DNA of 64,000 nucleotides from Endozoicomonas sp. 4G (GTDB lineage Bacteria; Pseudomonadota; Gammaproteobacteria; Pseudomonadales; Endozoicomonadaceae): NCBI RefSeq assembly GCF_023822025.1, contig NZ_CP082909.1, positions 5,872,001 to 5,936,000 of the forward strand, read 5' to 3'. Shown piece by piece: positions 62,235 to 64,000 of this stretch (position 1 is its first letter; each line of letters starts with the position of its first letter). The notes under the pieces were generated by a model. It saw only the letters and a program-made list of their open reading frames with translations, ran no database searches and was not told where the DNA came from. The position numbers and the translations under genes were made by a program.

Positions 62235-64000
62235 ATGGATAATGTAAGTACTTTTGCTACCGGCTATCGCTATCAGCCCACTGTAATAGCTGCTGAAAAT
62301 AGCTCCCCCACCTCAAGAAGTGTAAAGCCCTCGCCAGTAAAAAATGGTGGTGAGATGAGCGTCACTGACAATCCGAAAGAAATGACGGATTCAAGCGGGC
62401 AGACGCAGAGCCTGATGAAAAGGAAAATTGAAAATTCTAAAACTGCTGCAGACGGTGCTGTTATATCTGCACAAGGTTCAAAACAAAATCGTCCCTGCTC
62501 CGATAACCCTGACTTACGATCTGATTATAATATTGCGGCAAATCTTTTAGCATCTTTACGTCCGATAACGCCCTCTTACGAACGCTTCCCGGTAGGTGAC
62601 AGTAATGAGCCCATGGCAGAACAATTCGCCGAAAAAACGATTTGTTCGCTCCAGCACGTTAACACATTATACGAAGAGCGGAGCTCAGTTATGACAAGAT
62701 TTCGTGAAATACCTAATACACTGGGCATAACTTACACATATTCGAGCAGTGGTATACCCAGTGCAACCTTTACGTACGATTCTTCTCGTGTGCCAGAATT
62801 GTTGGAAGAAAGAAAACGCCTGGGTGTTTATTATGCTGAGGATTATAAGGCCTACGAACTTCCCGAGCTGTCAAAAGCCAGCGGCTTGGGATTGCTCTCA
62901 CTGCCAAAATATTTTGATCATACTTTCAGATACAGCTTTGTAGCAAAGGATAACGGGCGTACACCCAGTGAATGTCTGAATGCTTTTTTTCATGGTCCTA
63001 CCATTGCAGACTGTGCGACAACTATTCTGGCCTGTCAGTATCGAGCCATTGAATCGATCATTGGCACCGACGAATTCAACCGAATCTTTGGTGCACCGGT
63101 CTCAAAGTTCAGAATTTCCCGCACGATCATGTCGCATACCAGCAAAAAAAACGCTTCTAACTTCGAGAATATTCCTGGAAATTTAACACCGATCGACTTC
63201 AGCAACCCTATCTATAATCTGTTTCACGATCTTAACCGCATTGACGAAACCAGCCCTGATTCAACTGTCAGGGAACTGTCAGAACTGGATATCAAAAAGG
63301 GTGATCTCATCTACATTCAGGGCGTAGCGATCTATACGGAGAAACATAAAAGCGGTACTGCTATAGGTTTTAATCTGATATGCACCGGGCAAAACAGCAG
63401 TGGACAGAATCTCTATCTGGGGTTTGGTCCGGATAAATTTGATGAACCGAAAACCTACGACCAAGTGAAAAAAATACTGATTGATGGTTACAACAAACCA
63501 CAGAGTCCTGAAACAATCCATGCAATTGAAAGTGGAGAAAAGCATTACGCAGAGCTGAAAGACAGTATTCTGCCCTATGACTTCCCTATTGCTGGTATCA
63601 CTCGTGGGCTTCGCTTCAGTAATGAGCGATGGGAAGATTTTTTGTCGCAGTGCGATCAAGTCTGGCATTGTCAGCCACTGTTGCTCATCACACGGACTAT
63701 GGAAGCAAAGCCGGTGCATCAGGTTTCACCGTTCACCATTGAAAATCTTGATTCTGATTTTGATCAATTCAAAGCCGACTCAAAACAGCAGAAACTGATG
63801 AAAGATACGGCCCTGAAGTTCGCACACGCTGTGATAAATAATCAGTGTGAAGCCTCGCATAAAAAGCCCATGGGACTATTCCTGAGCGGATCAGCGGGAA
63901 TAGGAAAAACACATCTATGCACAGCGGTTGCCAAAAAAGCAGCCGAATATGGTGTTGACACCCTTTATATAGACGATGTTACAGCAGGTACTCTGTACCA
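62235..64000 (+). CDS. Tgl-type transglutaminase-like / AAA+ ATPase fusion protein (partial, continues past window)
   Basis: An open frame of 588 codons runs off the window end; AAGGA lies 9 bases before the ATG. Residues 1-100 are Ser/Asn-rich and low-complexity. Around residue 260, HGPTIADCATTILACQYRA then IIGTDEFNRIF closely resembles the active-site region of Bacillus spore transglutaminase Tgl (C-A-T-x-I-V...Y-K-A...FNRLF), making C260 the predicted nucleophile. KKGDLIYIQG at 354-363 and LGFGP near 396 fit the following Tgl strands. From residue 500 an AAA+ domain begins: P-loop GSAGIGKT (552-559), then HLCTAVAKKAAEYGVDTLYIDD, as in DnaC/IstB. There is no signal peptide. A function in crosslinking host or self proteins is speculative. 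Confidence 0.65.
   Translation, partial: MDNVSTFATGYRYQPTVIAAENSSPTSRSVKPSPVKNGGEMSVTDNPKEMTDSSGQTQSLMKRKIENSKTAADGAVISAQGSKQNRPCSDNPDLRSDYNIAANLLASLRPITPSYERFPVGDSNEPMAEQFAEKTICSLQHVNTLYEERSSVMTRFREIPNTLGITYTYSSSGIPSATFTYDSSRVPELLEERKRLGVYYAEDYKAYELPELSKASGLGLLSLPKYFDHTFRYSFVAKDNGRTPSECLNAFFHGPTIADCATTILACQYRAIESIIGTDEFNRIFGAPVSKFRISRTIMSHTSKKNASNFENIPGNLTPIDFSNPIYNLFHDLNRIDETSPDSTVRELSELDIKKGDLIYIQGVAIYTEKHKSGTAIGFNLICTGQNSSGQNLYLGFGPDKFDEPKTYDQVKKILIDGYNKPQSPETIHAIESGEKHYAELKDSILPYDFPIAGITRGLRFSNERWEDFLSQCDQVWHCQPLLLITRTMEAKPVHQVSPFTIENLDSDFDQFKADSKQQKLMKDTALKFAHAVINNQCEASHKKPMGLFLSGSAGIGKTHLCTAVAKKAAEYGVDTLYIDDVTAGTLY

Overview
The window reads as chromosome from a host-associated gammaproteobacterium. 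Core gene orders support this: ybeZ-ybeY-ybeX-lnt, thiE-hemL, tatA-tatC, nrdD/nrdG, radA and miaB. The heavy IS load, the many decayed toxin-antitoxin and restriction genes, and several eukaryote-like or toxin-like proteins resemble Endozoicomonas-type marine-animal symbionts. The genus is an inference from gene content; no rRNA gene is present to test it.

Layout. 0-3.1 kb: a nitrilase-family hydrolase, small conserved proteins, a YugP-type membrane metallopeptidase, then an isolated gene encoding a canonical eukaryote-type bZIP domain. 3.1-7.5 kb: anaerobic ribonucleotide reductase (nrdD, nrdG) with a sodium-symporter pair between the two genes and an NrdR box upstream. 7.6-9.0 kb: a SEC-C zinc-tail protein. 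9.2-12.9 kb: an anaerobic C4-dicarboxylate carrier (dcuC-like) with an FNR site, broken by an IS200/IS605 element plus a passenger gene and truncated at its 3' end. 13.0-21.9 kb: a restriction-like island (SNF2 helicase, AlbA_2 ATPase, decayed DUF433 antitoxin, type III Mod with an in-frame stop, type III Res). 22.0-23.0 kb: a COG0523 GTPase under a Zur-like box. 23.1-27.6 kb: two paralogous lysine/glutamate-rich helical proteins, the second split by an IS3 and an IS66 element.

27.6-36.9 kb is mostly core: a membrane protein, chromate transporter, TatA/TatC, a DUF218 protein, a class II fumarase with an apparent signal peptide, lnt, ybeX, ybeY and ybeZ. In 36.9-48.6 kb an accessory island separates ybeZ from miaB, which are neighbours in many relatives. 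It carries dapB, a broken FitA antitoxin, two acetyltransferases, an exported F-box-like protein, an exported DXD-glycosyltransferase-like protein, an ISAs1 element, an AAA-ATPase/TOPRIM-like/TPR cassette, and two copies of an AAA_28 NTPase plus hicAB module (one intact, one decayed). 48.6-61.2 kb returns to core (miaB, hemL, thiE, radA, an iron ABC transporter), interrupted by an RloA/RloB-like defence pair. 61.3-64 kb holds yefM-yoeB, an IS200/IS605-like relic, and the first 588 codons of a protein joining a Tgl-type transglutaminase-like domain to a DnaC/IstB-like AAA+ ATPase.

How the genes fit together: the core genes show facultative anaerobic life (class III RNR, FNR-controlled dicarboxylate transport) and metal management (Zur/COG0523, iron ABC transporter). 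The accessory genes fall into anti-phage systems in various states of decay and probable host-directed proteins (bZIP, F-box-like, glycosyltransferase-like, transglutaminase-AAA). Bases 1-122 hold only the end of an unidentified upstream gene or spacer. I found no tRNA, rRNA or CRISPR array.
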